Positions 40,521-51,591 of a stretch of DNA of 64,000 nt are shown one piece after another. The DNA is from Isochrysis galbana (lineage: Eukaryota; Haptophyta; Isochrysidales; Isochrysidaceae): the NCBI GenBank assembly GCA_018136815.1, contig CM030934.1, forward strand, positions 7,400,977 through 7,464,976, read 5' to 3'. Both the position numbers and the translations under genes were made by a program. The notes under the pieces are model-generated. The model did no database searches and had not been told where the DNA came from. It saw nothing but the letters and a program-made list of their open reading frames with translations. Position 1 is the stretch's first letter. Each line of letters begins with the position of its first letter.

Positions 40521-40548
40521 TCGCCCCGCTCCTCCCTCTCACACGTGG

Positions 40549-42764
40549 ATGCACCTGACTACTCGAGCGGATGGCCGCGGCGCCAGCTCGTGGCGCACAC
40601 ACGCGGCGCGCGCCGAGGTGGCGTCGCCCTCGCCCAGCCGCGCGTTTGGTACGCCCTCACACCTGTGGGTCGAGCTGCTCCACACGGCAAATGCACCTCG
40701 GCTGGCGCATGGTGATGACGTCCAGATCCATTATGCATGCCTCCTCGGGAGCTCAGCCTCGTGTATGGACTCATCGCGCTCGAAGCCGTGCTCAAGTCGA
40801 GAGCCCTTACGCTTCCAGATTGGTGCAGGCCAGGTGGTGCCGGGCATGGAGTATGGTGCTGGGCAACTTGGGCTCGGGGATGTGGCGAGGATACATGTCC
40901 CTGCACAGCTCGGTTACGGCAAGCTGGCTGCCGGCCCGATACCTCCCGGATCCGATCTGGTGTTCGAAGTGGAGGTGGTTGGGGTCAATGGCCGAAGGAC
41001 AGCTAGCCTTCCGACGTCGGTGTTGAGGGCGCTGCTCATGCTGCCGTGCATCGGCGAAAGGCCGCCTTCCGAGTCGCCGGTCATGCACCCTGATGCGGCC
41101 CGCACCGAATCTATTGCTATGGCCTCCGTCGGCCTTGGGGTGTACAACAGCGAACTGGATGTGCAGCAGCTCCCTGCCTGGCTCACACGGCTGCGTGGAC
41201 ACGGACCGATTCGACCTTCTGAAAATGAACTCTTCGACAAATTCTACGATGACAAGCTCGGCGGCGGGAGGGCAGTGGAAATGGCGGCGGATTTGCCAGA
41301 CTTTGGGGCCAGCTTGATCCCGGGCGTCATGTCCATAACCCACGCGCCGTACGCGACGCCGTGGGACGCAAAGGCTCCTGTGGTGCTGACAGGCAATCGT
41401 CCTCAATGGACCCCCAATGGATGGGATTGGCAGTGGTTTGAGCAGCGCTACGGCGATGACTTGGTGTTGTGCAAGCAGCGGGCGCCCATATTCGAGGACG
41501 ATCGTTCGGACGACACCCTCATTGCCGAGTGTACGTTGCGCGAATATATGCAGTGAGTGGCGCAGACTGTTGGCCCAGCTTTCCATGGGGAGTCATGCCT
41601 TGTCCAGCACCTACAGCACCTTGTGGGAGGTGTCCTAATCATCTAGCATGGCGTGACACAGGTATGTGTCCTGGTTGGAGTCGCTGCCAGCTTCGCAACT
41701 CAAAGACCAGCCGCTCCTCTACATGAATGGGTGGGACTTGTTTGAAGCTCACCCTGACTTGTGGGAAGAGTCCTTGGGCGAGTTGCCCGGCACCATCCGA
41801 AACTTGTCCATCGCTGCGTATCAAACCATGCATAAGCGGGTACGCACGCCCGGCTTGGGATGGACACACCCAGCGCCATATGAGCCCACTCGCACAGCAC
41901 GGTGCAGCCAGACTCCGTTGACAGGCCAGTTCTGCCACTGGTACCCACACTTATGCCTCTATGCCCTCGAACCAATCCCTGCAGTTTCGGTTGGAAGGTG
42001 ACGCAACTTCCTACGCAACTCAAAAAGTGCGCCAATTGTGCAAACTCTTCATCGGGTGTCGCGGTGCCATCACAAGGATACACACTGACAACCACCGCGC
42101 GCATGCATGGCTCACCAACTTGCATGGCTACAAGTTGTACGTGCTTTGTCCTCCCGGAGAAGGAGGGCGAGTCCTGCCTCGCGCCGAGGATGGAGAGTCC
42201 CATATGCCCCGGCTTGACCCGCTCGACACATATCAATGCCACTTGCCACAGCACGCTGGAGTCAAGCTTTATGCGACGATCTTGCGGCCAGGAGAGACCA
42301 TCGTAGTTCCCGAGGGCTGGTGGCACTACGCCGCCTCCTTGACACCGACCATCACACTCATGTGTAACTTTTGGGACGCCACCAATGTGCGTGCAGTTGA
42401 GGACCTCTTTGTGGAGAATTTGGCACGTTCTCTCGACGAGAAGCGGAGGCAAGAGGATCGAAAGAAGCCGGCTGGCGCGGCACCAGCGCCCTCCGCAAGT
42501 GCTGAGGCCACATCCCTAATTCGACTGTTTGCTCAGCCGCGCACCTATCGTGTTGTACACCGGCCATTTGTGTATGTGCGCGATTCGCCAAACACAAATG
42601 CTAGCATGCTTAGCATCCAGCGCTTTGGCAGCACTTTCGAGACGGATGCAGAGCGAGACGGCTGGTTTAGACTAACGGCGGGATTCAAGGCCGGCAAGCG
42701 CGGTTGGGTCTTAGAGCATGGTGGGAAGCTTGGTCTTGGCCCTTTGCTTGAGCGGAGCGTGTAG
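40549..42764 (+). CDS. FKBP-JmjC-SH3 fusion protein (3 exons)
   Basis: Exons 40549-41552, 41662-41839 and about 41985-42764 (acceptor at 41925 also in phase) join to about 653 residues. Domain 1 (about 45-152) is an FKBP-type prolyl isomerase: GDDVQIHYACLL, LRFQIGAGQVVPGMEYGAGQ, ARIHVPAQLGYGKLAAGPIP and SDLVFEVEVVGV. Domain 2 (from about 265) is a JmjC/cupin-8-like hydroxylase: NRPQWTPNGWDWQWFEQRYG, a Trp-rich N-terminal part, then GAITRIHTDNHRAHAWLTNL (iron ligands His and Asp near 426 and 428) and GETIVVPEGWWHYAAS (His near 507). Domain 3 (about 579-645) looks like an SH3b fold: YVRDSPNTNASMLSIQRFGS and GWFRLTAGFKAGKRGWV. It suggests a protein hydroxylase with proline-isomerase activity, but the substrate is unknown. 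No signal peptide is clear. Confidence 0.8.
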
Positions 42765-42930
42765 CATGCTATGAATTATGGCAACAAATTTACTACTACT
42801 TACTTCTGACACGTGCGCCACTTTTAGCGTCTGCCGCGGTGCCCGTGGCCTTCTCGAGCGCCCCGGCTCTCGGCCGAGCAGCTGCTTTGTGATCTACTGG
42901 CCAACACTGCGAAAGTTGAAGACCTCGTTC

Positions 42931-42965
42931 TCGTAAAAAATCTGAAGATTCAGGCTACTACTGCT
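42931..42965 (-). repeat. LINE-type 3' tail, isolated
   Basis: The minus strand reads TAGTAGCCTGAATCTTCAGA followed by TTTTTT. CTGAA-TC-TTCAG is the inverted repeat seen at the other LINE ends. Confidence 0.8.
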
Positions 42966-43010
42966 AGCACGGCCGCGGGCAACGAGAGGCGAGGGCTTAC
43001 ATGACCATTA

Positions 43011-43070
43011 CACCTTATCGCGCTGGCTGCCAGGGAGCAGCCAGGGCGGCAACAAAAAGCAGGAAGGTCA
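43011..43070 (+). repeat. 60-bp piece matching the insert in the Fanzor pseudogene
   Basis: CACCTTATCGCGCTGG, then AGCAGCCAGGGCGGCAACAA and AAAGCAGGA match the minus strand at 61788-61727 at about 90% identity. Both encode TLSRW-x-PGSSQGGNKKQE. Confidence 0.85.
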
Positions 43071-43582
43071 TGGCAGACAGTGAGTGAGACAGTGCTACAG
43101 GGGTGGAGTCTAGAACTTGGGACACCTGGTGGCACTGCAGATCTCACGATGATACCTTTGGGCCACGGTGTCTCAACAACACTCACAATGAGCACAAAAC
43201 CTTACATATACCCCCAAGATAGTGGAAGCCATGAAAGCTTCGTCGTCCATCGCGGCGAGGGCCGCGGCAGCGAGGGCGGGAGGTGGCGCGCGCTCCATGA
43301 CCCTATCACCTGACTGATAGTTGGATGCCAAATGGCAGAGCATGGGGATGACCGACAGGCCCCCCGGGCACCCCCATGTGAGCTAAGGAGAAACTAAGTA
43401 AGGTTGAACGCACACGGATGCTGCGCACTGGCAGTGGGAGCGAGTATTGTGAATCGTGGGCACTTGTAAAGAATCCCCATCCTCGTAAAGCTCGCAGCTT
43501 TTCAATCTTCAACAGCGCGAAGGCAGCCATGCCTGCAATAGTCAATGTGTAAACTGTAATCTGACCACCGCCTTAGGTCTAG
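43071..43582. other. Intergenic, no gene seen
   Basis: Short frames without motifs lie between the repeat piece and the end of the AlkB gene. Confidence 0.5.
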
Positions 43583-44728
43583 CTAGCCGTTGTCGGCGCT
43601 GCCATCAACGCCGGCTCCAAACGCCACCACAATCGAGATGCGCTCCGAATTACGCCGTACAAGATAGTCAGGCTTGCCCCACCAATCACAGACGGCGCTA
43701 CCGCCAGTCGGTAGATCGACATGGACACCCGGTCGAATTGCATGCATCCATGATGACCTTGCATCACCGGAGAAGTGCAACAAGGTGCGGGGCAAACAGA
43801 TCGCATCGATATCTTGATCGCTCCAAGAGCGCAACCCCACATCTGAGGCTTTGCGTCTTCGGGGCCCCATACCGCTTGCAGTGAGCATCGCCTCCGAAGG
43901 AGAAAAGGTCGTGACCACAGAGGACAGCAACGAGAGCACGAAGACGTGGGGCCCATCATCACCTAATGGCACAACGAAATAGAGCGCTGAAAGAGATAGC
44001 ATATCCGTTGCGCGCTGGCACGCCCAGGCAGAAACTCACGCAGGGCCAGAATCACATGAGAGGACAGGCATTCTGATCACAACAATTTCAGAAGCATAGG
44101 CTGTCCCAAACAAGTACTCACGAGGATCGAGATGTGGGTCAAGTTGAAAGAAAGAGTGATGGCGAAGGTTCATTGTCACATCTCGCACTTTGCCGACACC
44201 ATACGAACCAGATTTCCGAATCTTTGCCACAAGTCCATGGATACCCGGGGGGAGCTGTGTCTCATCGAATGCATCGCCGTAGCCCCATGGAGGCAATTTC
44301 TGTATCTTTGGTTTTTCCAATCTCCCTGTTACCCGAGTATTGTTGACCCAGTTCGCAGTCTCTTCGATGGCTCCGTCAGCTGGATTCAACATGTGTGCCC
44401 GCTTGTCGCCGTCGTAATCGTACCCGTATGCCGCCGCGATGCCACGAGCCTCTGCGACCAGAAGCTCAGCCTCCGCCTCAGTGACGAAATCGGGCTCAAT
44501 CCGGACTCCAGGGTTTGCTGACGGGCCAACAAACTTGCCATCAAGGACGCGGCGGAGACGCTCCGCGTCTCGCCGAGCGAATGGGCGCGTGGTGAGATTG
44601 CGGGCCGCACAAATGCACCTTGTCAATATCGGCAATCGCGCAATGCCGAGTCGCGCCGCCATCTCGGGCTCTCCCAGCGTGTGCCGCCGTCGGGCGCGGC
44701 CGGAGAAGGCGGGAAGGAAGAAGGCCAC
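43583..44728 (-). CDS. AlkB-like 2-oxoglutarate/Fe(II) dioxygenase (2 exons)
   Basis: Exons 44728-44056 and 43986-43583 (donor GTGATT, acceptor TTTCAG, phase 1) give 358 residues. The double-stranded beta-helix motifs are MNLRHHSFFQLDPHLDPREY (iron ligands His and Asp in H-L-D), PRTLLHFSGDARSSWMHAI (second His in WMHAI) and the 2-oxoglutarate-binding end RRNSERISIVVAFG (R-x-S-E-R-I-S). These follow the AlkB order. AlkB enzymes remove alkyl groups from nucleic acids or act on proteins. The substrate class cannot be set here. An alternative start at Met23 (MAARLGIARLPILTRCICAA) gives a basic, mitochondrion-like N terminus. The splice site has an unusual donor but is the only one that keeps phase. 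Confidence 0.8.
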
Positions 44729-44846
44729 CCTTGACGACCGTGCCTGCGCCCCCGGACCCAGAGTCCCATAAGTCTACTACTGCTAGTAGTACTAAGTATA
44801 GTACTAGTATAAATAATGTATGGAGATTTTCTATTTTCTAGGACGT

Positions 44847-45103
44847 AGTTCAGAAGTTGAGCTCGCGCACAAGAGAGAGGTTGGAGAAGGCCGCGCTGAA
44901 GAAGAAGTGAATTGAGAAGGTTTTGGTAGACCAAAAATCGCAAGCCCGTCGTGCAATCGGGTGGGTTTCGTCGCCATTATCCTGTCAGAGCAAGGCTGCT
45001 CTCACTCTTGGAGATTGCCTGCGAGGGCGCGCCGGCAGCTAGCGCGGAACGCGGTTCTTGTGGGGAGCTCATGGAGCTTTCCTCGGGGGTGACTACGGGC
45101 ATG
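44847..45103 (-). CDS. Candidate small two-exon gene (low support)
   Basis: The minus strand starts MPVVTPEESSMSSPQEPRSA behind a clean leader. A GTGAGA donor at about 45008 and a CTTCTTCAG acceptor near 44899 would give about 50 residues. Alternatively the last exon could read SAAFSNLSLVRELNF. I do not recognise it. Confidence 0.25.
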
Positions 45104-45813
45104 GTGATCGACGCACGACGCACGACGCACGCACGGAGCACGGAGGGCGCGGAAGTGCGGAAGGAGGCTTGTGGGAGGTGGTGGCAGGCGACTGGGGGTG
45201 GCTCAGGCGCGTGCTTGTGCTTGACTTGTATTGACTCGTTGACTCGGGGTATAGACTCGGGAACTCGGGGGGACTCGCTTGGGAACACGGTGGGACTCGA
45301 CGAAGTTGCTACAAAATCACTCCCAAGAAACCAAAAACCAAAGTCCTTGGTCCTTGGACTCAGAAAACTAACGTAAACACTAAACACTCCGGAATCATAC
45401 GATAAACAAACAAACAAACCCCTCCCCGCGCGGCGAAGGCTGAAGTCGCGATCGCTCGTCATGCGCGAAGATATACGGAAAGAGAGCGCATAACTACGCC
45501 ACCGAAGGGTTCGAACTATCGTTAAAGTGAAACTCGTCCGCTGAAGCCAACGCGGAGGGTCGAGGAGAGATCCAAACTCGCGCGGGGGGAGAAGGCGATG
45601 TGCGGAGAGACCTTCTAGACAAGCGACGAGCAAGGGGCGACGAAACAAGACGCGAGACGCGAGGCGCGTGCCATTCGTTCTTCCTTTCTTTCGGCTGACG
45701 GCTGACGGGCGCGCTACTCTTGACTCTTGATGGCGGACGGCAGGTGCTCGCGATGGGCCTACGTCAACGGGCCGTCCCCGGCGGTTTCGGGTTGGTTCCC
45801 GTGGGGGGCCAGA
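45104..45813. other. Intergenic up to the gap, no gene seen
   Basis: No supported gene. A plus-strand frame starts at 45727/45730 and runs into the gap; it may be the first exon of something, but I see no motif. Confidence 0.45.
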
Positions 45814-45913
45814 NNNNNNNNNNNNNNNNNNNNNNNNNNNNNNNNNNNNNNNNNNNNNNNNNNNNNNNNNNNNNNNNNNNNNNNNNNNNNNNNNNNNNNN
45901 NNNNNNNNNNNNN
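45814..45913. other. Assembly gap, exactly 100 N
   Basis: A 100-N block is the usual placeholder for a gap of unknown size. The MSH3 frame enters it from the right and nothing on the left continues it, so the true order and distance are unknown. Confidence 0.98.
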
Positions 45914-48105
45914 TGTGCAATACACAACGCATCGAGTGTTTGCGCCGATGTGCCATCCCTAGAAATGGAGGGGACGGGGTCTGGAAGATGTACCCGTGCG
46001 TTGCTGACGACACAGACGGGAGCCAACGTATCATCTCCAAGTGCTGGCACTCTGGGTTGGGCCTCCACATCGTCCGCCCTATAATCACCAAGGAGAGCCT
46101 CCACCAAGGAGGAGGAAGATGAAACAGCGGCAGGGGCAAGGTGATGGCACCAATCTTCAAGAGCAGAGCGCAACGCCTCGTCGGGAGTGAGGATCGAACG
46201 TAACATGACGGATGTAGGCGGGCTCAGTATCACCATCGACTTCAACATAGACTCCACTGTCTTGCACATCACCACGCACTCACACGGCCGGGCAGCACAC
46301 CGAGCAATACGCGCCAGCGTGGCCTCCAGGTCGAAGGCTGGCTGATGTCCTCGCAGCTCGCGGCAGACTGCAATCGCTGCGGCTCCAGCTGACGCATCAG
46401 GGTCCCTACCGTAACCTTTGACGGCGAAAAGCTCTGCGGCGACATTGCGAAGCTCCTCGACAGCGTCGAGTCTCGTGTTGATGGCCTGGGGTTCGCACAA
46501 GGGTGCCGCGAGCCACCGGCGCAGTAGCCGGCTGCCGGCGGCCGTTGGGTTAGGCGAGGCGGTCAGAATCGTAGAGAGCATCGAATGGCCCTCAGGCGAC
46601 AGCACATGAAGGTCATCAAGCACCCCCGAGCCGAGGCGCATACAGCCATGCGAACGGAGCGGTTCATAGATAAGCGGGGAACGCGAGAGGAGTGCGCCCT
46701 GCTTGGCTCTCACCAAACGAGAGCCGATCGAACCAAGCGCACGAGCGAGCCCTGAAGGTGCGTGGATCAGCGAGGAGAGTGCAGCCGGCTCAATGGAGGC
46801 AATGAGCGAGGCGGCGGCCTCGATAGTGAACTGCGACTCCTCCTCTTCATCCACACGTACCGCTGGTCGCACATCATCAACCAGCGATCCCATAGCGGAA
46901 CCCGATTGATCAGGCTGGATTCGCGGGAGGTGAACGCGCTGACCGGCAGCAGCGTCGTGGCAAGGCATTGGGCGCTTATTCGGCGCGTACGCCTTGAGCT
47001 CTTCGGCGACGCGTGGAGACAGCGGTGGGCGGCGTGGCACAACAATCTCGACAGGCGCCATCGATTCCAGTACGTGCGCCAGGAGAAGCCGAGGCATGTC
47101 GATGGAGGTTGCCAAGCCATTGGCAGCGCCCTCGTTCAATGATCTTCCATCGCGCGCCGCATCATGAGCCTTTTCGCTGCCCCTTCCCGATTTAGGAGCG
47201 CAGCGGGCGAGCCCGGCCGGCGGCAGCTGATGTCCAGGCTGTTCCTCATACAAGACGGTTGCTGTCGCCACATCTACTGCCAGCACATGCAGCGTTGGCA
47301 CCCCGACACCACCATGGCCACGCGAACGAACGGGAGGCGTCTCGTGAATGGAGACCAGCCAATGTGGCGCTGATGAGGCAAAGAGCGTGCTACCGGCACC
47401 GCCCTCATCCTTCGTCGGCACGTATGTCGACAGGGTGTAAGTGCCATCGACAGTGCGGACAAAACCAGAATTCGGAGCCCCTCCGGCGGCCTTCTCTAAT
47501 GCCGTCTCTCTTTGTCGTGCAATGGTGACTTCAAAGCCTAGGTGCAGGAGGCGGAGCAGATGTACCTCTAGCCTAGTGAATGGAAAGGAGGTGACGAGGA
47601 AATGCCCGCGCCGAAATCTGCACATGTGCAACGCCGAGCCGATCATGGCAGCATCTTCACAAAAAGCCAGCCACTTGTATCCCACCTCGACGATGAGCAA
47701 TGAAGGTCCCGCATCAGCCTTCAGGCGGACAACTTGACGCTCCAGCTCGGAAAGGTTGCGTAGGCCGACAACGGCCACGACGGCCTCAATATCGAGTGGG
47801 AGTTCTCCATCACTGGCATCGAAATCGAGCGAGAGCGGAATGACGTCCACCGATCCAGTGATGGAATCAGTTGTCGTGAATGAGGAGCACCTAGGCGCAG
47901 AGGCCGTGAGTGGGTCCTCACAGATGACCTTGTCTTGAGACCCAACGCATGGAGCTGACGTCACAGAGTTGAACTTCCGACGCTTGCAAACAGCTCTTCT
48001 AACCTGAGGAGCGGTCCGCTTGGGGCGGGCAAGCTCCCTCTTCACGGGCGAGGAAGGCGCTGGAGAGCCACGTTGGAAGAAGCGGCTAAGGGTGAGCTGT
48101 GACAT
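45914..48105 (-). CDS. MSH3: DNA mismatch repair protein MSH3 (5' part, cut by gap)
   Basis: 730 codons from MSQLTLSRFFQRG to the gap. The N terminus QLTLSRFF is a PCNA-binding PIP box, as in eukaryotic MSH3/MSH6. A basic linker (KRELARPKRTAP) follows. The MutS mismatch-binding domain reads LLIVEVGYKWLAFCEDA, HFLVTSFPFTRLEVHLLRLL and GFEVTIARQRETALEKAAGG with GFVRTVDGTYTLSTYV. Lys in VGYKW replaces the Phe of MSH6, which fits MSH3. The connector and lever domains continue (TPNPTAAGSRLLRRWLAAPL-type motif). The Walker-containing ATPase domain is missing in the gap. MSH3 pairs with MSH2 to repair loops. Single exon so far. Confidence 0.88.
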
Positions 48106-49010
48106 GCACGAACGAGCAACAAGTCAGAGGCAGTTCAAACAGGGCTTCCGGCGTGATCAACAGAGAGGCGCCACCTGCAATGTGATTGCACTCACAAGGT
48201 GGGCGCAATTCCCCTTTCGATCGGCCTTGTCTCGATTGCCAGCCGTGGAGAGAGAGGGAGAGATGGGGCAGAGACAGAAGGAGGGCCCGCCACCCTCAGC
48301 GCCTTCCGTCTGTCTGCTGCCGGAACCCCGCTACCCTCAGGCCAGGAAGAGAAGGCGGATCGAAAGGGGATGCCGGATGAGAGTAAGCTGTCGGGCGCAA
48401 CGAGCCCAGCGCGGGCGAGAGCGAGTACAGAGCGGGGAGTGGTGGGAGGGGAGGTCGAGAGGCGGAGAGGCGAGCGCGGCGAGGCCGCGCGCGGGAGACC
48501 GACGGCCGCTCTCTCTCCTATTGTTAAAGAGGTGGCGTCTTTGGACACCCTCGAAGGGTCAAGCGAGACTCATTTCTCACTTCACTCCCGCGACCGTCCC
48601 CAACTACCTCACCACGTTGTCGCATTCCGCGAATCGACCCTCTGGTTTTCATTCAGCCTTGGTGCCGTCTGCGACCAGTTGCTCGAACCACCCACGCACT
48701 CGGACCTTGCCTCTTGCCTTGCGATGACAAGTGACAACTGCAAAATCTAAAATCTTATCTCTTATCTCTTATCCGTGATGTTGATGTTGCGTCGATTCGG
48801 AGGCCTAGTTCGAGGATGCCACGGGCCACAGGTAGTGGAGGAGTTATGGAGGAGTGTGCCTGGCGGAGCGCGAGACGAGTAGGGACGGGTTCAAGTTTCG
48901 CGCTCGACTCCCCCGAATTTTGTGTTTGTGTTTGATTTTGTGACGTATTTTGCTCCTCCTCACTCACAACCCGGGTTGTCAACCCTCAACTAAGTTTAGA
49001 CTTGGTCGCC
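48106..49010. other. Intergenic upstream of MSH3, no gene supported
   Basis: Arg/Ser-rich frames on both strands are overlapping and motif-free. It probably contains the MSH3 leader and another promoter. Confidence 0.5.
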
Positions 49011-49127
49011 ATGGAGCGCGCCGGCGCTCCCCTCCTCTCCTTCGGGCACCCTGCCAAGGGCGCCCCACCAGTGCCAATGGAGCAGTCGCTGGCGAGGCGA
49101 CCGCGTCCACCCGAAGAGGCCGAGCAG
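49011..49127 (+). CDS. Candidate first exon of an unrecognised gene
   Basis: ATG in a strong context (GTCGCCATGG). It encodes MERAGAPLLSFGHPAKGAPP and ends EEAEQ before a GTGAGC donor. Possible later exons read AMLVPLIGDSWL and TSDTYLPMGMPYGRG near 49247-49360, but this was not resolved. The family is unknown. Confidence 0.35.
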
Positions 49128-49142
49128 GTGAGCGCGATTCGC

Positions 49143-49232
49143 GATTCCCGTCGCACCACGCACCACACGGCCCGTGGCCCCGGCCACGATTCCCGTCGCA
49201 CCACGCACCACACGGCCCGTGGCCCCGGCCAC
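49143..49232 (+). repeat. Two perfect 45-bp tandem units
   Basis: GATTCCCGTCGCACCACGCA followed by CCACACGGCCCGTGGCCCCG and GCCAC occurs at 49143-49187 and, identically, at 49188-49232. It is likely a recent duplication inside the putative intron. Confidence 0.95.
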
Positions 49233-49530
49233 ACCACCCACAGCAGCCATGCTGGTCCCCCTCATCGGGGACAGCTGGCTGTGAGCCCCACTCGACCCAC
49301 AACCACAACAGACGAGCGACACATACCTTCCAATGGGCATGCCTTATGGCAGAGGCCTCACTCTCACACTCTCACTCACCCTGGCGCGACGGCCGCGCCG
49401 CCGAGGCGGCATATACTGTAATAATCCCCGGTCCCAGGGGGGTGCCCCCAGAGTTCCCGCCCGTCCTCCGCGCCCAGAGTTCCCCCGCGGAAAGAGTGAA
49501 CGCACGGCGTGCACCTTCCTGGAAGTTGCT

Positions 49531-49910
49531 ATGCGCACGCACGGCACCCCCGCGGGGGGGGCGGATGCACATCGCGCCGTGCCCACGCACGGCGTGCACA
49601 ATGTGATTGCAAGTCATCACACGTGCTGCGTAAAGAAACATCTCCTATACGGCTAGTTTACGTAGTTGTGGGCCTCAGGGGGTACGCAGAGGGAAAAAGT
49701 TGACATGCGCACGCACGGCGTCTCCGCGGGGGGACCGATGCACATCGCGCCGTGCCCATGCACGGCGTGCACGATGTGATTGCAAGTCATCACAGGTTCT
49801 CCATGCGAAATATCTCTTAAACTGCGTGTTTATGTAGTTGTCGGCCATAGAGGAAACGCAGAGGAAAAGCGCTGACACGGCGTCCCCCTCGGGGGAACAT
49901 GCACCGCGGG
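49531..49910 (+). repeat. 174-bp tandem repeat, two copies plus a partial third
   Basis: ATGCGCACGCACGGC starts units at 49531 and 49705, with a partial one near 49875. Shared blocks are GATGCACATCGCGCCGTGCC, CACGGCGTGCACGATGTGAT, TGCAAGTCATCACA and a TAGTTGT-containing end. CACGGCGTG/CACGCCGTG symmetry gives internal hairpins. Confidence 0.85.
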
Positions 49911-49969
49911 GGAAAGCAGAAAAAAAGTTGTTATGCTAGTCTTCATTTAATTTTAAATACTGCTCTATA

Positions 49970-50030
49970 TACAACTGTGGACATTTGATCGCTCAATTCG
50001 ACTGATGTCCCACAATTGACGGAACGACAC
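49970..50030 (+). repeat. 60-bp dispersed segment, copy 2
   Basis: ACAACTGTGGACATTTGATC, GCTCAATTCGACTGATGTCC and CACAATTGACGGAACGACAC is nearly identical to the reverse complement of 61203-61262 in the Fanzor 3' flank. Confidence 0.9.
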
Positions 50031-50439
50031 CTCGTCCGCCCGGTCGCGGTGCCAAATTAGCCGCTCTAGCCCTCGGTGACTAGTGGTTCACGCAAGCGTC
50101 TTGAGTTTTGTGATACTTTCGTACACATTGAAGTTCAAAATTACGGGCGAATGGAACCACTACCCGCTACAAGTAGCACGTAGCATACTCTCTACACCCC
50201 CATTCCCCGGCCCTTCTCCCCCCGCCATCAGGCGGCTCCCCCCGTACACTACTAGGGGGATTGGGGTGGAGGGCTTAGATATGGTCCGGTGGCCCGCGCC
50301 CCCCCCCGGTGATCTTTCCCCCCCTTCCTCCTGTGTCTCCGAGTGGGCGGCCGACTCTGTCTCGTCTTATCCTGTAAACAGGCGCGAGACTTACCGATTT
50401 TCCGGTGGGCGGAGCTCTCGCTCGCGCCCACCCCCTTTT

Positions 50440-50830
50440 CCGCGCTCTCTCTCCCCTCTCCTGCGGCACGCGCGATGGCGCGCCTGCGGCAGGCCTCCAG
50501 CTGCCCTCTGGCGGCCCCTGGAGGCTCCTGGAGGCCAGCTCAGGGGGCAGAGGAGGCTGGGGCTGGGCCCTGGCCTCCCCTGCCTCTCCCTCGCTGGCGC
50601 TCCTGAGCCTCTGGGGCCCCCACACTGCACCTGTCTGCCTGTCGAACAGGGGGGGAGGGGGGGTTGGAGCAATGGGCTGGTCACGAGGGGCCAGGATGGG
50701 CGAATGGGGCGAGCCTGTGGGGAAGGAAGTGGGTCAGTAGGGCAGTGGCCTCCTGGCAAGCCATCAGGCGTGCCAGGAGGATGGGTGGTTCCTCCCCCAT
50801 GGCAGGGGAGGAGTGGAGAGAGGGGGGGGC
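50440..50830 (+). repeat. G-rich repeat GR, copy 2
   Basis: GCAGGCCTCCAGCTGCCCTC, CAGCTCAGGGGGCAGAGGAG, GTCAGTAGGGCAGTGGCCTC and CTGGCAAGCCATCAGGCGTG followed by TGGTTCCTCCCCCATGG. The last two blocks match 62345-62297 (-) and stop exactly where the Fanzor frame begins. Confidence 0.85.
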
Positions 50831-50911
50831 TCGTGCCCCCCCATGGGTCAACCAAGTTACTTGCCAAGTATAAACTTAGTTGGGGCCTCACTAAAATATA
50901 CCGGAGGGGGC

Positions 50912-51100
50912 CCGATTGTATTTCGCGCACCGTCTTCGAATTCGAAGGCCTGAATTTCGGTATTTTCCGAAAATTTCGCCGGAGAACCCCGCCAATTTTT
51001 TTGCTGATCCATCCTACCGTAACCTATAGGGAGCTTATTTAGCCCTTCATTTACCCATTGCAGCTGGTGCCTTCCGCACCCCCATCGTGAGTGACCGGGC
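50912..51100 (+). repeat. 190-bp repeat, copy 2
   Basis: Same block order as 40019-40205, starting TGTATTTCGCGCACCG and ending GTGAGTGACCGGGCTA. Confidence 0.85.
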
Positions 51101-51359
51101 TACTAGCTAGTGGCTAGTGGATAGGGATAGGCACCCTGAGGCGGTCTGAGGTCTGAGGTTTTCCCGCCGCAAACCACATCCACATGCCACATGCCACATG
51201 TGACGGCGCGCGTCGCGCGTCTGAAAGCTGAAAGCATCGAGCATCGATGGATTCCATGAAGACGACGACCGTCAAACATTTCAGACTAGTTTGGAATGTT
51301 CACGTTAAAATACACAACTACGCTGCTTTCGACGGAATCGTGTACATCTACATACATAC

Positions 51360-51412
51360 TACTACATATAAAATTAAACTCGATGGTCCACTTTCGACGG
51401 GACGCGACCTGC
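51360..51412 (+). repeat. 60-bp dispersed segment, partial copy 3
   Basis: CTCGATGGTCCACTTTCGAC and GGGACGCGACCTGC correspond to the right half of the segment at 7720-7800. Confidence 0.4.
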
Positions 51413-51591
51413 ACATGTGTTAAACACCAATCAAAAAGAAAACTTGGACAGCCCACTCGAGCGAGCTGCACGCAATTCGGCTACTCGAGGACCTCTATTC
51501 ATCTCGCGCGCTCGCTGCATCGGGAAGCCGCTTCTCTCTCTCCCTCTCCCTTGCTTCCTCCTGCCCTCTCACTCCTTCTCTCTCGAGCAGC

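Noticed and set aside
45505-45530. GGGTTCGAACTAT, a tRNA T-loop-like string
   Set aside because: No acceptor, D or anticodon stems can be folded around it on either strand.
44977-45813. Continuation of the MSH3 reading frame left of the N block
   Set aside because: The translated sequence left of the Ns has no MutS ATPase motifs; the continuous frame is an artefact of translating Ns.
48020-48750. Overlapping plus-strand ORFs of 183-235 codons next to MSH3
   Set aside because: Arg/Ser-rich in all frames, no motif, and antisense frames are equally open; probably GC-driven.
49139-49880. CRISPR-like array
   Set aside because: Two 45-bp direct units and two 174-bp units without regular spacers; plain tandem duplications.
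50083-51042. 319-codon plus-strand ORF
   Set aside because: Made of repeat GR and the 190-bp repeat, both repeated elsewhere with frame breaks; not a gene.
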